64,000 nucleotides of DNA. It comes from Streptococcus cristatus ATCC 51100. GTDB taxonomy: Bacteria > Bacillota > Bacilli > Lactobacillales > Streptococcaceae. The DNA lies in the NCBI RefSeq assembly GCF_000222765.1, contig NZ_AFUE01000006.1, positions 310,001 to 374,000 of the forward strand, written 5' to 3'. Position numbers and translations under genes: made by a program. Below are positions 53,916 to 63,748 of the stretch, piece by piece. A model generated the notes under the pieces. It saw only the letters and a list, made by a program, of their open reading frames with translations. It did no database searches and was not told where the DNA came from. Numbering within the stretch: position 1 is the stretch's first letter; every line of letters starts with the position of its first letter.

Positions 53916-56900
53916 CTATAAACTTTCTAAATCTTTTAACTTGACCGATACAATCTTGGAAACTCCTGACTCCTGCATGGTTACTCCATAGATAGAGTCT
54001 GCTGCAGACATGGTTCCCTTGCGGTGGGTCACAACGATAAACTGGCTTTCTTTGTCAAAGCGATTGAGATAATCCCCAAAGCGCTTAACATTGGCCTCAT
54101 CCAGAGCTGCTTCTACTTCATCCAAGATGACAAAAGGAATAGTCTTGACGCGGATAATGGAGAAGAGTAAGGCTAAGGCTGATAGGGCTTTTTCTCCCCC
54201 ACTCATAAGATTGAGAGATTGGATTTTCTTGCCTGGAGGCTGAACTGAAATCTCTACCCCAGCTGTCAGCAGATCGCCTTCTGTCAAGATCAGGTCAGCT
54301 GAACCGCCGCCAAACATCTGGCTAAAGGTCAGCTTGAAGCTTTCACGAATGGCTTCAAAAGTTGTTTGGAAACGTTCCTTGACCTCGTCATTCATCTCTT
54401 CAATGGTTTCCAAGAGGAGATTTTTGGCCGAGAGTACGTCATTCCGCTGACTATTGAGGAAGTTCAGGCGGCTGCTAACTTCTTCAAACTGCTCTACTGC
54501 ATCCAAATTGACCGGTCCCAAAGCACGAATAGCCTTTTCTAAGTCTTTGACTTGAGCTTCCGCAGCTGCAAGATTTTCCAAAGAGCGGGCTCTTTGATCA
54601 GCCTCTTCAAAGCTGATCTGGTAATTATCCGTCAGATTGGTCAGCAGACGACGCAAGACATCTGAAAACTTCTCTTTTTCTGCCTCTGCCTTGGCCTGAC
54701 GACGAATCAGACTTTCGTTCTGCTGACGGGCTTGGTCTAAATGCCCTAGAATATCCTCAGACTGCCCCTCTAAGTCGTCCAACTCAAATTTAAGTCGGAT
54801 GAGGTTCTGATCCAAGTCTGTCTTCTTTTCTTGAGCAGTCTTGAGCTGTTCTTCCAAGACAGAAATATCCACCTTCTGGCTGACCGCTTCTTCCTTTTGC
54901 TCTATCAAAAGTTGCAAAGTAGCGACTTCCTTGTCCAGAGCAGCCTTCTCCTCTAGCAAACGCGACAAATCATTCTTCTCAAAGCGCTGGCTAGAAGTCA
55001 GCTCTGTGCTCTTCAATTTCAGTTCAGACAAGTTAGCCGATAGCTGATCGAAACGATCCTGAACAGCGTTTTTATTCGACTTGACTTGCTCAATTTCTGT
55101 AGTAATAGCTGTTTTTGCAGCCTCAATAGCCGACAGCCGCTCTTCCATTTTTTTCTTTTCAGCCAGGCCTGCTGTTTCAGTCTGGCTAGCCAAATCCTGC
55201 TCCTGTAGATGCTCCAGCTGGCTGAGTTCTGCAACCCGCTCCGCAATCTGTTCGTAGGCCAGCTTGACCCTTTGCTCCGTCAAGCGAGCTTGCTCACCCT
55301 CAGACTTGATAGCTTCCAAGGCTTGCTTAGCCTCTGAGAGCTGAGATTGCAAGCTTTCGACTTGCCGCTCCTGAGCTTTCAGCTTCTGGGACTGCTGCTC
55401 CATTTCTCCAAGCAGGCTGTCCAGTTCAGGCTTGATAAAGATTGTGTTATTATTGCGATTAGCTCCTCCAGCGTAAGAGCCGCCTGTGCGCAGTTCCGTG
55501 CCGTCCAGCGTTACAATTCTGACTTGGTAACGAACCTGACGGGCAGCTGTACGCGCATGTTCAATCGTATCAAAGATTGCGGTTGTTCCCAGCAGATTTT
55601 GGAAAATATTCTCCAAATCTGCCTCATAAGTAACCAGCTCTGAAGCTATACCTAGGAAGCCCGGGCTGGCCTCAATTTTGGATCGATTTTGCTCGGGGAG
55701 TTGACGAGCCTTGATGGTCGTCAGAGGCAGGAAAGTAGCCCGACCAGCTCGATTTTTCTTGAGAAAATCAATGGCTCTGGTCGCTGCAGCCTCATCCTCA
55801 ACGATGATATGCTGGCTGCTTGCCCCCAGCGCAATTTCCAAAGCAGTCTGGTACTGAGAATCGAAGCTTAATTTCTCGCTGACTGCCCCGACAATACCAC
55901 CCAGACGATCAGCTTCCTGCAGGACACTTTTCACTCCCGCATAAAAATTACTGTGATTTTTAAGGATAGCTTCTAAACTGGCTGCACGGGCTTTTTTATT
56001 TTTCAAATCATCCAGCAGGGCAAACATGCTGGTCTGCTCATTTTGATAAGCAGTCGCCAACTTCTCGACCTGCCCCTGCTGCTCCTGATACTGTTCTAGC
56101 AAGGCTCTGAGGGCAGTCTGAGCTTCTTCTAATTCTGCCTGTCGAGCCGCTTCTTCTGCCCGACCAGCTTTTAAATCAGCCTGTAGTTTGCTAAACTTTG
56201 CCTGTTTACTGGCAGCTTGGCTCCGCTCATTCTCCAGACGATTTTCTAGCGAGGTCAAGTCGTTGGACAGATCTGCTTCTTCTTGCATGAGCTTGACGTA
56301 ACGATCCCGCAGATTTTCAATCAACTGATCTGGGTCATCTGAAAAGTCTGCCAATTCTGCTTCCAACTGGCTCATAGCCTCTTGATTTTCTGTCAACTGG
56401 ACTGCTAAATCAGCCAGATGAGCTTCCTTGGAGGAAATATCAGCCGTCAACTGCTGGCTTTTTTCTCTCAGTCCAGCCAAACGTTCTTCATTTTCCAAAC
56501 GGCTGCTAGCTGCCTGACTCGATTCCAACTTGGCTAGGTCTATCTGGCGTTCCAAATCACTGATCAAACGAGTCAGTTCCAAAAGACTGGCCTGATCGTC
56601 AGATAGTCTTTGATTCACTTCCTGACGTTTAACCTTGATTTCTTGATTTTCACGCTCCAATTCGTCCCGTTTCGTATAATAGGCCGCTAGTTCCTGCTTG
56701 ATACTCTCCAAATCAGCTTCTGCCGCCGTCAAATCAGTTTTATTCGCCTTAATCTGAGCCACCAAGACATCTAGATAAAGTTCCTGACGCTCTTGATCCA
56801 GTTCTAAAAAGCGCTTGGCCGTCTCAGCCTGCTTTTCCAGTGGCTTGACTTGACTATCCAGCTCGTAGATAATATCTTCCAAGCGATCCAGATTGTCTTG

Positions 56901-57452
56901 AGTCTGCGCCAGCTTGCTTTCTGTTTCCTTACGACGGGTCTTGTATTTGAGCACTCCAGCCGCTTCTTCAAAAATTGCCCGACGCTCTTCTGGTTTGCTG
57001 TTAAAGATTTCCTCTACCTTACCTTGGGAAATGATGGAGAAAGAATCCCGTCCTAGCCCTGTATCCATGAAAAGGTCATGGACATCGCGCAGACGGACCT
57101 TTTTGCCGTCAATCTTGTACTCGCTATCACCACTTCGATAGATATGGCGCTCGACACGAATTTCCTTGCCTGCTTGCTTGATAAACTGGTCCTGATTATC
57201 CAAAACCACAACGACCGAAGCATAGTTGAGGGGCTTGCGGTTCTCCGTCCCTGCAAAGATGACATCGGGCATCTTACCGCCCCGCAGACTCTTAACGCTC
57301 GACTCACCCAGAGCCCAGCGCAGGCTCTCCGTAATGTTGGACTTGCCTGAGCCATTGGGACCAACAACAGCAGTCACCCCTTGATCAAAAACCACCTTGG
57401 TCTTATCTGCAAATGACTTGAAGCCCTGAATTTCAATTTCCTTTAAAAACAT
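53916..57452 (-). CDS. smc: Chromosome segregation ATPase SMC
   Basis: This 1178-residue SMC condensin subunit has Walker A GPNGSGKSNITESLRWALGE near residue 32. Two long coiled coils surround a hinge (about 505-670, with GASSQHIIVEDEAAATRAI and TLDGTELRTGGSYAGG). The C-terminal head has the signature LMSGGEKALSALALLFS and Walker B FVILDEVEAALDEANV. It overlaps the rnc stop by one base. Confidence 0.98.
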   Translation of the reverse strand: MFLKEIEIQGFKSFADKTKVVFDQGVTAVVGPNGSGKSNITESLRWALGESSVKSLRGGKMPDVIFAGTENRKPLNYASVVVVLDNQDQFIKQAGKEIRVERHIYRSGDSEYKIDGKKVRLRDVHDLFMDTGLGRDSFSIISQGKVEEIFNSKPEERRAIFEEAAGVLKYKTRRKETESKLAQTQDNLDRLEDIIYELDSQVKPLEKQAETAKRFLELDQERQELYLDVLVAQIKANKTDLTAAEADLESIKQELAAYYTKRDELERENQEIKVKRQEVNQRLSDDQASLLELTRLISDLERQIDLAKLESSQAASSRLENEERLAGLREKSQQLTADISSKEAHLADLAVQLTENQEAMSQLEAELADFSDDPDQLIENLRDRYVKLMQEEADLSNDLTSLENRLENERSQAASKQAKFSKLQADLKAGRAEEAARQAELEEAQTALRALLEQYQEQQGQVEKLATAYQNEQTSMFALLDDLKNKKARAASLEAILKNHSNFYAGVKSVLQEADRLGGIVGAVSEKLSFDSQYQTALEIALGASSQHIIVEDEAAATRAIDFLKKNRAGRATFLPLTTIKARQLPEQNRSKIEASPGFLGIASELVTYEADLENIFQNLLGTTAIFDTIEHARTAARQVRYQVRIVTLDGTELRTGGSYAGGANRNNNTIFIKPELDSLLGEMEQQSQKLKAQERQVESLQSQLSEAKQALEAIKSEGEQARLTEQRVKLAYEQIAERVAELSQLEHLQEQDLASQTETAGLAEKKKMEERLSAIEAAKTAITTEIEQVKSNKNAVQDRFDQLSANLSELKLKSTELTSSQRFEKNDLSRLLEEKAALDKEVATLQLLIEQKEEAVSQKVDISVLEEQLKTAQEKKTDLDQNLIRLKFELDDLEGQSEDILGHLDQARQQNESLIRRQAKAEAEKEKFSDVLRRLLTNLTDNYQISFEEADQRARSLENLAAAEAQVKDLEKAIRALGPVNLDAVEQFEEVSSRLNFLNSQRNDVLSAKNLLLETIEEMNDEVKERFQTTFEAIRESFKLTFSQMFGGGSADLILTEGDLLTAGVEISVQPPGKKIQSLNLMSGGEKALSALALLFSIIRVKTIPFVILDEVEAALDEANVKRFGDYLNRFDKESQFIVVTHRKGTMSAADSIYGVTMQESGVSKIVSVKLKDLESL

Positions 57453-58141
57453 TAGTGACTTTCCTTTTCAAATGCATCCTTGGCAGCTTCCTGCTCAGCC
57501 AATTTTTTAGAACGGCCCTGTCCCTGACCAGCTTTTTGACCATTGATCAACACAGCCACAGCAAAGTTCTTAGCATGGGCTGGCCCCGTCTCATCTGTAA
57601 CCTGATAGACAATCTCCACATCGCCATTAACTTGAAGGAGTTCTTGCAACTTAGTCTTATAGTCTGTCACTTGCTCAAAGTCACCCGCTTCCACCTTGGG
57701 AATCATGACTTGATAAATAAAAGCCTTGACAGTCTCCACATCCTTATCCAAAAGAAGGGCACCCAAAAAGGCCTCAAATAAGTCCCCCAGAATGGTATCC
57801 CGATTACGGCCTCCTGACTTTTCCTCACCGCGACCCAGCTTGATAAATTGATCAAACTGACAATCCCGCGCAAAGCCAGCCAAACTCTCCTCCCGAACAA
57901 TCATGGAGCGTAGTTTTGACAAATCTCCTTCTGGTTTTTTGGGGTATTTTTTATATAAATACTCAGAAATAATCAGCTGCAGAACAGCGTCTCCTAAAAA
58001 TTCCAGGCGTTCATTGTGTGAAATTTTTAAGAGGCGGTGCTCATTGGCATAGCTGGTGTGAGTAAAAGCGGTCTCTAGCAGACTGCTGTCTTCAAACACC
58101 AGTCCAAACTGCTCCAGCAGTGCATCTTTTAATTGTTCCAT
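57452..58141 (-). CDS. rnc: Ribonuclease III
   Basis: This 229-residue double-strand RNA endonuclease has the catalytic signature [20 protein letters not shown], metal ligands in [18 protein letters not shown], and a C-terminal dsRNA-binding domain ([32 protein letters not shown]). It is the first gene of rnc-smc-HAD-HAD-ftsY, with a promoter just after the upstream terminator. Confidence 0.97.
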   Translation of the reverse strand: MEQLKDALLEQFGLVFEDSSLLETAFTHTSYANEHRLLKISHNERLEFLGDAVLQLIISEYLYKKYPKKPEGDLSKLRSMIVREESLAGFARDCQFDQFIKLGRGEEKSGGRNRDTILGDLFEAFLGALLLDKDVETVKAFIYQVMIPKVEAGDFEQVTDYKTKLQELLQVNGDVEIVYQVTDETGPAHAKNFAVAVLINGQKAGQGQGRSKKLAEQEAAKDAFEKESH

Positions 58142-58224
58142 AGTTTCTTTTTCATGCTAGGCCAAGGCAGAGCATGAGTCCAATCCATCCTTTCTAAAAT
58201 GATGTTCTTTGTGAACTATCTACC

Positions 58225-58230
58225 ATTATA
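58225..58230 (-). promoter_or_regulatory. -10 element of the rnc operon
   Basis: TATAAT on the minus strand directly follows the terminator of the DUF454 gene. It lies 85 bp before the rnc start. Confidence 0.5.
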
Positions 58231-58232
58231 CC

Positions 58233-58260
58233 AAAAAACAAGTGCCAACGCACTTGTTTA
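58233..58260 (-). terminator. Terminator of the DUF454 gene
   Basis: AACAAGTGC-GTTG-GCACTTGTT followed by TTTT on the minus strand. Confidence 0.85.
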
Positions 58261-58286
58261 CTTGTCTTCTTAGCCTAATTCCCGGT

Positions 58287-58646
58287 CTATTCCTTATCTG
58301 GGATGACCTTGAAAAGATAATAGGTAATAAAGATTGTCAGGGCGAACAAGAAAATTTTCACCCAAATTATCGGTGCTAACGCAATAGAAATTCCCATCAA
58401 GATATAGATGGACACGATAATCTTTTTCTTTCGCTCCTTGGCAATCGAGCCGGTCTCCCTAAAATCTGCGACATAGGTCTGGTATATCTTGGTGTGATAA
58501 AGCCAATTTTCAATCCGCTTGGAACTGCGCGAAAAGCAAGCAATAGACAAAAGTAAAAAAGGAGTCGTAGGAAGAAGGGCCAGAAAAATCCCCAGCACTC
58601 CTAGAGCTAAAGATAGACAGGCAATCACAAAATAAATCAAGCGCAT
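58287..58646 (-). CDS. DUF454 (YbaN-like) membrane protein
   Basis: This 119-residue protein has an N-terminal hydrophobic hairpin (LIYFVIACLSLALGVLGIFL, ALLPTTPFLLLSIACFSR), the family motif SSKRIENWLYHTKIYQTYVA, and two C-terminal helices. DUF454/YbaN proteins are inner-membrane proteins of unknown function. It is monocistronic. Confidence 0.85.
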   Translation of the reverse strand: MRLIYFVIACLSLALGVLGIFLALLPTTPFLLLSIACFSRSSKRIENWLYHTKIYQTYVADFRETGSIAKERKKKIIVSIYILMGISIALAPIIWVKIFLFALTIFITYYLFKVIPDKE

Positions 58647-58760
58647 TTGGTTTCCTCACGTACGTTTTCATGGTCATTCTTTGGCTTCCTTTCTAGTATA
58701 AAAAACAAGCTAAAAAATATAAAACTAGTTTCCCATAAAAAATAATTCTTGTCAATCCTA

Positions 58761-58940
58761 AAAAAGAGGCTGGGACAAAAGTCCTAGCCTCTCAATTGTC
58801 TTTGGATTGTCGAGCAAGACGCAGTGGTTGAGTGGGCTCTACTACGCTGATTGCATCAGCTTTTACAGCCCTACTCAACTGTGCGGAGGTGGGACGACGA
58901 AATCGAATTCTAACGAATTACCGATTTCTGTCCCACTCTC
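58761..58940. repeat. Structured intergenic repeat element with terminal terminator hairpin
   Basis: The 180-bp stretch holds three nested or serial hairpins on the minus strand: GTGGGAC...GTCCCAC around ATTCGTTAGAATTCGAT; GTTGAGT-GGGCT...AGCCC-ACTCAAC enclosing AGCTGAT/AATCAGC; and GAGGCT-GGAC...GTCC-AGCCTC followed by TTTTTT. The last works as the vicX terminator. The design suggests a dispersed intergenic element of oral streptococci; no second copy lies in this window. Confidence 0.6.
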
Positions 58941-58958
58941 TTTCTGAGCGACTGATGA

Positions 58959-59765
58959 TTAGATATTTACCAAAGGCGTTGCAGTGTCGGGAGAGGTATC
59001 AAAGACTTGGAAATCATGACCCACTGGCAAGTCAGCTTGGGCCAGTTGATTGACCATGGTCATATGAGCCAGCTCCTTGATATTATTTTCCTTGCTCAAA
59101 TGCCCCAGATAGATGCGCTTGGTGCGATTGCCAAGTGTGCGAATCATGGTTTCCGCACCATCTTCATTGGATAAATGTCCCAAGTCAGATAGGATGCGCT
59201 GTTTCAGGCTCCACGGGTAGGCACCGCTCCGGAGAATCTCAATATCATGATTGCTCTCAATCAAATAAGCATCTGCATTCTCAATCACTCCAGCCATACG
59301 GTCACTGACATAGCCCGTATCCGTCAGCATAACAAAGCTCTTACCATCCTTCATGAAGCGATAAAACTGGGGAGCAGCTGCATCGTGGCTCACTCCAAAA
59401 CTTTCGACATCTAAGTCGCCGAAGGTTTTCATCTTACCCATTTCAAAGATATGCTTCTGACTGGCATCCAGCTTGCCCAAGTCCTTTTCCATCGCTCGCC
59501 AGGTTGCTTCGTTGGCATAAATATCTAGATTGTATTTACGCGCCAAAACCCCCACACCATGGATGTGATCCTTGTGCTCATGGGTGACCAAAATAGCATC
59601 TAAATCTTCTGGTTTGCGGTCAATTTCGCTCAGAAGGCTCGTAATTTTTTTCCCTGATAGACCAGCATCGACAAGTAGGCGTTTTTGGTCTGTTTCCAGA
59701 TAAAAGCAATTACCACTCGAGCCTGATGCTAGAATACTATATTGAAATCCCTTAGTCATGTTCAC
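58959..59765 (-). CDS. vicX: VicX metallo-beta-lactamase-fold protein
   Basis: This 268-residue MBL-fold hydrolase (YycJ/WalJ type) has FQYSILASGSSGNCFYLET, the metal motif THEHKDHIHGVG, GVSHDAAAPQFYRF and LIESNHDIEIL. WalJ-like proteins are thought to act as nucleases in DNA repair coordination; the exact role is not settled. It overlaps vicK by 14 bp. Confidence 0.93.
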   Translation of the reverse strand: MNMTKGFQYSILASGSSGNCFYLETDQKRLLVDAGLSGKKITSLLSEIDRKPEDLDAILVTHEHKDHIHGVGVLARKYNLDIYANEATWRAMEKDLGKLDASQKHIFEMGKMKTFGDLDVESFGVSHDAAAPQFYRFMKDGKSFVMLTDTGYVSDRMAGVIENADAYLIESNHDIEILRSGAYPWSLKQRILSDLGHLSNEDGAETMIRTLGNRTKRIYLGHLSKENNIKELAHMTMVNQLAQADLPVGHDFQVFDTSPDTATPLVNI

Positions 59766-61116
59766 TTTCTACATTCTCTTCATTTTCCCAGTCATCTACA
59801 CGGACAGCATCGTTATCATATGGAAGGACAATGGTAAAGGTAGAGCCTTTGCCATACTCACTCTTAGCCCAGATAAAGCCATGATGCTGCTTGATAATTT
59901 CTTTAGCAATAGCCAGACCCAAGCCCGTTCCTCCCTGGGCTCGACTACGGGCCTTATCCACCCGATAGAAACGATCAAAAATCTTTGGCAGATCCTGTTT
60001 GGGAATGCCCAGACCTTCATCTGAAATCGAGAGAATCAACTGAACATCTGTTGTTCTCACAGAAACCGTAATCGTCCCACCATCAGGTGAATACTTGATG
60101 GCATTGTTCATGATATTATCAATCACCTGGGTCATCTTATCCGTATCAATCTCTACCCAAATCGGCGTAATTGAATAATCCCTGATAATTTCATATTTTT
60201 TGGTCTCATCCTGATTTTTTATCTTATCAAAACGGTTGAGGATATAGGTGATAAAGGCTGTAAAATTGGTCAGCTCAACGTCCAGATGACTGGTATTATT
60301 ATCAATCCGCGATAAGCTAAGCAAGTCCGTCACCATCCGCATCATCCGGTTTGTCTCGGTTAGTGAAACCTTGACAAATTCTGGTGCAACAGGCTCTGAC
60401 AGAGCGCCATCATCCAAGGCTTCCAGATAGGATTTTACACTGGTTAGAGGCGTCCGCAATTCATGGCTAACATTGGAAACGAAAAGCCGACGCTCCCGTT
60501 CTTCCTTGTCCTGCTCCGTTGTATCATGCAGCACTGCTACCAGCCCTGATATAAAGCCTGACTCCCGTCTGATCAAGGCAAATCGAACCCGCAGGCTTAC
60601 ATATTCACCATTTTCATCTTGAGAATCAATGGTCAATTCTGGAACCTTGGTGATCAATTCGCGTAGATCGTACTCATCAGCAATATCCAGCAAATCTAAA
60701 ATACTGGTATTAAGGACATCATCACGTTTAACACCCAACTGCTTGGTTGCCATGTCATTGATGGTAATAATCTGCCCTCGACGATTGGTCGCAAGCACCC
60801 CATCCGTCATATAAGACAAAATACTGGATAGACGCTTGGTTTCTTGCTCCAAATTTTCATGCGTCAGGCGGATGACTTCAGAGAGATCATTGATGGAATT
60901 GGTCATGTCCGTGATTTCAGGACTGCCCTGCATATCTAAAACTTCTGAATAATCTCCTGCAATCAATCCTTTGATCTTTTGGTTTAACTGCACCAGCTTT
61001 TGAGTATCTCGTCGATTTTCCAGTAGCAAAAGAGCCACGACGATGATAAAGCCGACAACAATCAGTGAAAAGACAAAGTCAGGAGAAAGTACGAATTCTT
61101 TTAGCGTTTCAATCAT
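59752..61116 (-). CDS. vicK: Sensor histidine kinase VicK (WalK)
   Basis: This 454-residue kinase has one N-terminal membrane helix ([19 protein letters not shown]) and no extracellular domain, as in other streptococcal VicK. It continues with a HAMP-like segment, a PAS domain (about 95-205), the H box [15 protein letters not shown] near residue 215, the N box [12 protein letters not shown], and [20 protein letters not shown] plus GGTGLGLAI. It phosphorylates VicR to adjust cell-wall genes. It overlaps vicR by 8 bp. Confidence 0.97.
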   Translation of the reverse strand: MIETLKEFVLSPDFVFSLIVVGFIIVVALLLLENRRDTQKLVQLNQKIKGLIAGDYSEVLDMQGSPEITDMTNSINDLSEVIRLTHENLEQETKRLSSILSYMTDGVLATNRRGQIITINDMATKQLGVKRDDVLNTSILDLLDIADEYDLRELITKVPELTIDSQDENGEYVSLRVRFALIRRESGFISGLVAVLHDTTEQDKEERERRLFVSNVSHELRTPLTSVKSYLEALDDGALSEPVAPEFVKVSLTETNRMMRMVTDLLSLSRIDNNTSHLDVELTNFTAFITYILNRFDKIKNQDETKKYEIIRDYSITPIWVEIDTDKMTQVIDNIMNNAIKYSPDGGTITVSVRTTDVQLILSISDEGLGIPKQDLPKIFDRFYRVDKARSRAQGGTGLGLAIAKEIIKQHHGFIWAKSEYGKGSTFTIVLPYDNDAVRVDDWENEENVESEHD

Positions 61117-61822
61117 TATTTCTTATGTAATAACCGACACCGCGGCGAGTCAGGATATACTCCGGACGGCTTGGAGTATCTTCGATTTTTTCGCGCAGAC
61201 GGCGAATGGTTACATCGACTGTCCGCACATCTCCAAAGTAATCATAGCCCCAGACCGTTTCCAGCAAGTGCTCACGCGTCATGACTTGACCAACATGAGT
61301 CGCCAAATGGTGCAAAAGTTCAAATTCACGATGGGTTAATTCCAATTCTTTCCCATGTTTTTTCACCACAAAAGCATCTGGAAGAATCTGCAAATCCCCA
61401 ATAAACAGTTCCTTTGGACTGCTCTCGTCCACGTGACTATCTGGGATTAGTTCAGAACGGCGCAACAAGGCCTTGACCCGAGCCAGCAATTCACGATTTG
61501 AAAAGGGCTTGGTCACATAGTCATCGGCACCGATTTCCAGACCAATTACCTTATCGAACTCGCTATCTTTGGCCGAAAGCACAATGATTGGCACATTGCT
61601 GGTCTTACGGATTGTCCGAGCAACATCCAGTCCGTCCACTTCTGGCAACATCAAATCCAGAATCAAGATATCCGGCTGCTCTGCTTCAAACATTTCTAGA
61701 GCTTCCTTACCATCAAAGGCAGTCAGCACTTCATAGCCTTCCTTAGCCATGTTAAACTTTATAATGTCCGAGATTGGCTTCTCGTCATCTACAACTAATA
61801 TTTTTTCATTTTTTACCTTCAT
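61109..61822 (-). CDS. vicR: Response regulator VicR (WalR)
   Basis: This OmpR-type regulator of about 237 residues is essential in most streptococci. The receiver domain has [20 protein letters not shown] and phospho-acceptor Asp in [14 protein letters not shown]. The winged-helix domain ends [20 protein letters not shown] and [13 protein letters not shown] chose ATG 61822 ([16 protein letters not shown]) by homology; an ATG nine codons upstream ([10 protein letters not shown]) is possible and neither has a strong ribosome-binding site. Confidence 0.96.
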   Translation of the reverse strand: MKVKNEKILVVDDEKPISDIIKFNMAKEGYEVLTAFDGKEALEMFEAEQPDILILDLMLPEVDGLDVARTIRKTSNVPIIVLSAKDSEFDKVIGLEIGADDYVTKPFSNRELLARVKALLRRSELIPDSHVDESSPKELFIGDLQILPDAFVVKKHGKELELTHREFELLHHLATHVGQVMTREHLLETVWGYDYFGDVRTVDVTIRRLREKIEDTPSRPEYILTRRGVGYYIRNND

Positions 61823-61888
61823 ATCTATACAATTTTTAAGCTTAGACATCTATTGTTTTTGTACTTGTCCTACTGCTCCATAAGCACT

Positions 61889-61897
61889 ATTATATCA
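61889..61897 (-). promoter_or_regulatory. Extended -10 promoter of vicRKX
   Basis: The minus strand reads TGATATAAT, about 65 bp before the vicR start. Confidence 0.5.
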
Positions 61898-62071
61898 AAT
61901 TTTCCTTAAAAAATGCTATTTTCGCACACTATATTCCAACATTCTTATAGAAATTTCACCTCAACTCTCTTTCTCCCAAAAATCTCAGTCAAGGAGAAGG
62001 AATCCTCACTAAAATCCTTGATTTTTTTCACTTTTTCTGCAAAAATAGAGGCATAGAAAGAAGGTTGAACT

Positions 62072-63154
62072 ATGACAAAAATCAATCAAATCATCACTTA
62101 TCTTGAAAATGAAAAGCAGGATGTAGCTGTAATCTCCGATCCTGTAACCATTCATTATCTAACAGGCTTTTACAGCGACCCACATGAACGCCAGATGTTC
62201 CTATTCGTCTACACTGACCATGAGCCACTTCTTTTTGTACCAGCACTGGAAGTTGAGCGCGCTTCCTCTACCGTAGATTTTCAGGTTGTCGGCTATGTCG
62301 ATTCTGAAAATCCTTGGGAAAAGATCAAGGCTTCCCTACCATCTCAAACCTTCAAGCAAGTAGCGGTCGAGTTTGACAATCTCATTTTAACCAAGTACCA
62401 CGGCCTGCGTACTGTTTTTGATGGGGCTGAATTTGTCAATCTGACTCCTTACATCAACCGCTTGCGCTTGATCAAGTCAGCCGACGAAATCCAGAAAATG
62501 CTGGTAGCTGGCAAGTATGCTGACAAGGCTGTCAATATCGGTTTTGACAATATTTCACTAGAAAATACTGAAACAGACATCATCGCTCAAATCGACTTCG
62601 CCATCAAGCGAGAAGGTTATGAGATGAGTTTTGAAACTATGGTTCTGACAGGCAATAATGCAGCTAATCCGCACGGCATTCCCGGAGCCAATAAAATCGA
62701 AAACAATGCCCTTCTTCTCTTTGACCTTGGCTGCATGGTCAATGGCTACGCCAGCGATATGACACGGACCGTCGCTGTTGGCCAGCCAGACCAGTTCAAA
62801 AAAGATATCTACTATCTGACTCTGGAAGCCCAACAAGCTGCACTTGATTTTATCAAGCCAGGCGTCACAGCTCATGAAGTAGACCGCGCAGCTCGTGAGG
62901 TCATCGAAAAAGCTGGTTATGGCGAGTATTTCAACCACCGCCTTGGACACGGTATCGGTATGGATGTCCACGAATTTCCATCTATCATGGAAGGAAACGA
63001 CATGGTCATCGAAGAAGGCATGTGCTTCTCTGTCGAGCCCGGCATTTACATTCCTGGCAAGGTCGGTGTCCGCATCGAGGACTGCGGCTATGTTACAAAG
63101 AATGGCTTTGAACTTTTCACTGAGACTAACAAGGACTTGTTGTATTTTGATTAG
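62072..63154 (+). CDS. pepQ: Xaa-Pro dipeptidase (prolidase) PepQ
   Basis: This 360-residue M24-family metallopeptidase has an N-terminal creatinase-like domain (IHYLTGFYSDPHERQMFLFV) and a pita-bread catalytic domain. The metal ligands are in LLFDLGCMVNGYASDMTR (two Asp), HRLGHGIGMDVHEFP (His), CFSVEPGIYI (Glu) and VRIEDCGYV (Glu). It cleaves Xaa-Pro dipeptides in the cytoplasm. It closely resembles S. mutans PepQ as I recall it. The ribosome-binding site is AAGAAGG before ATG 62072. It is divergent from vicR. Confidence 0.93.
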   Translation: MTKINQIITYLENEKQDVAVISDPVTIHYLTGFYSDPHERQMFLFVYTDHEPLLFVPALEVERASSTVDFQVVGYVDSENPWEKIKASLPSQTFKQVAVEFDNLILTKYHGLRTVFDGAEFVNLTPYINRLRLIKSADEIQKMLVAGKYADKAVNIGFDNISLENTETDIIAQIDFAIKREGYEMSFETMVLTGNNAANPHGIPGANKIENNALLLFDLGCMVNGYASDMTRTVAVGQPDQFKKDIYYLTLEAQQAALDFIKPGVTAHEVDRAAREVIEKAGYGEYFNHRLGHGIGMDVHEFPSIMEGNDMVIEEGMCFSVEPGIYIPGKVGVRIEDCGYVTKNGFELFTETNKDLLYFD

Positions 63155-63161
63155 AATAACA

Positions 63162-63187
63162 GAAAAGCACCGTTCGGTGCTTTTTTA
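63162..63187. terminator. Terminator after pepQ
   Basis: AAAAGCACC-GTTC-GGTGCTTTT with TT following; it can serve both pepQ and the ogt gene facing it. Confidence 0.85.
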
Positions 63188-63205
63188 GCTTATCAATAGT
63201 TTTAT

Positions 63206-63713
63206 TTATCCTGTTGTCTTCTCCCCAGCTTCCAACTCCAGTAGAAAGGCTTTTTTATCAAGGCCGCCAGCATAACCGGTTAGTTTGCCGTCGCTTCCGA
63301 CAATCCGATGACAGGGAATCAGAAGGGAAATGGGATTATGACCGATGGCACCACCGACTGCTCTAGCAGAGCCAATCTTACCGTACTCAGCTTGTAATTC
63401 TCGTAGAATATCTGAATAGGTAGCCCGTTTGCCCATAGGGAACCTTCTGCAATACTGTCAGAACCTTGCTTCTAAACTCAGTCACTTGGGGTGCCAATGG
63501 AATCTCATCTGTCGCGGGATTTTCTCCCTTAAAATAAGCATCCAGCCAAGCAGAGACGCGTCGGCTGACTTCTGTCTCTTCCTCCTGTGCTTGCTCCAAA
63601 TCATAGCCTGCCCCAAAATATTTCTGATTCTCCAGCCAAAGCCCCAACAAGGCATTTGCGTCCGTCAAGATAAGAATCCGGCCAATCGGCGATGCATAAT
63701 AAGTCTTGTACAT
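63206..63713 (-). pseudogene. ogt: Methylated-DNA--protein-cysteine methyltransferase, single-base frameshift
   Basis: The first part (63713 down to about 63426) encodes MYKTYYASPIGRILILTDAN to RSKVLTVLQKVPYGQT. The second part (to 63206) continues ATYSDILRELQAEYGKIGSA and includes the active-site LIPCHRIVGSDGKLTGYAGG. The two lie in different frames. One extra base in a GGG run at 63424-63426 (ACGGGCTACC where ACGGCTACC is expected) explains the break exactly. If real, the protein would stop before the alkyl-accepting Cys and lose repair function. A sequencing error in the short G run is an equally simple explanation. Confidence 0.85.
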
Positions 63714-63748
63714 ATTTTTTCTTTCTTTTTACTTCTTGATATGTCTTA

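Noticed and set aside
58761-58940. Considered as a riboswitch or T-box
   Set aside because: It lies downstream of vicX, not in a leader, and has no T-box or known riboswitch signature.
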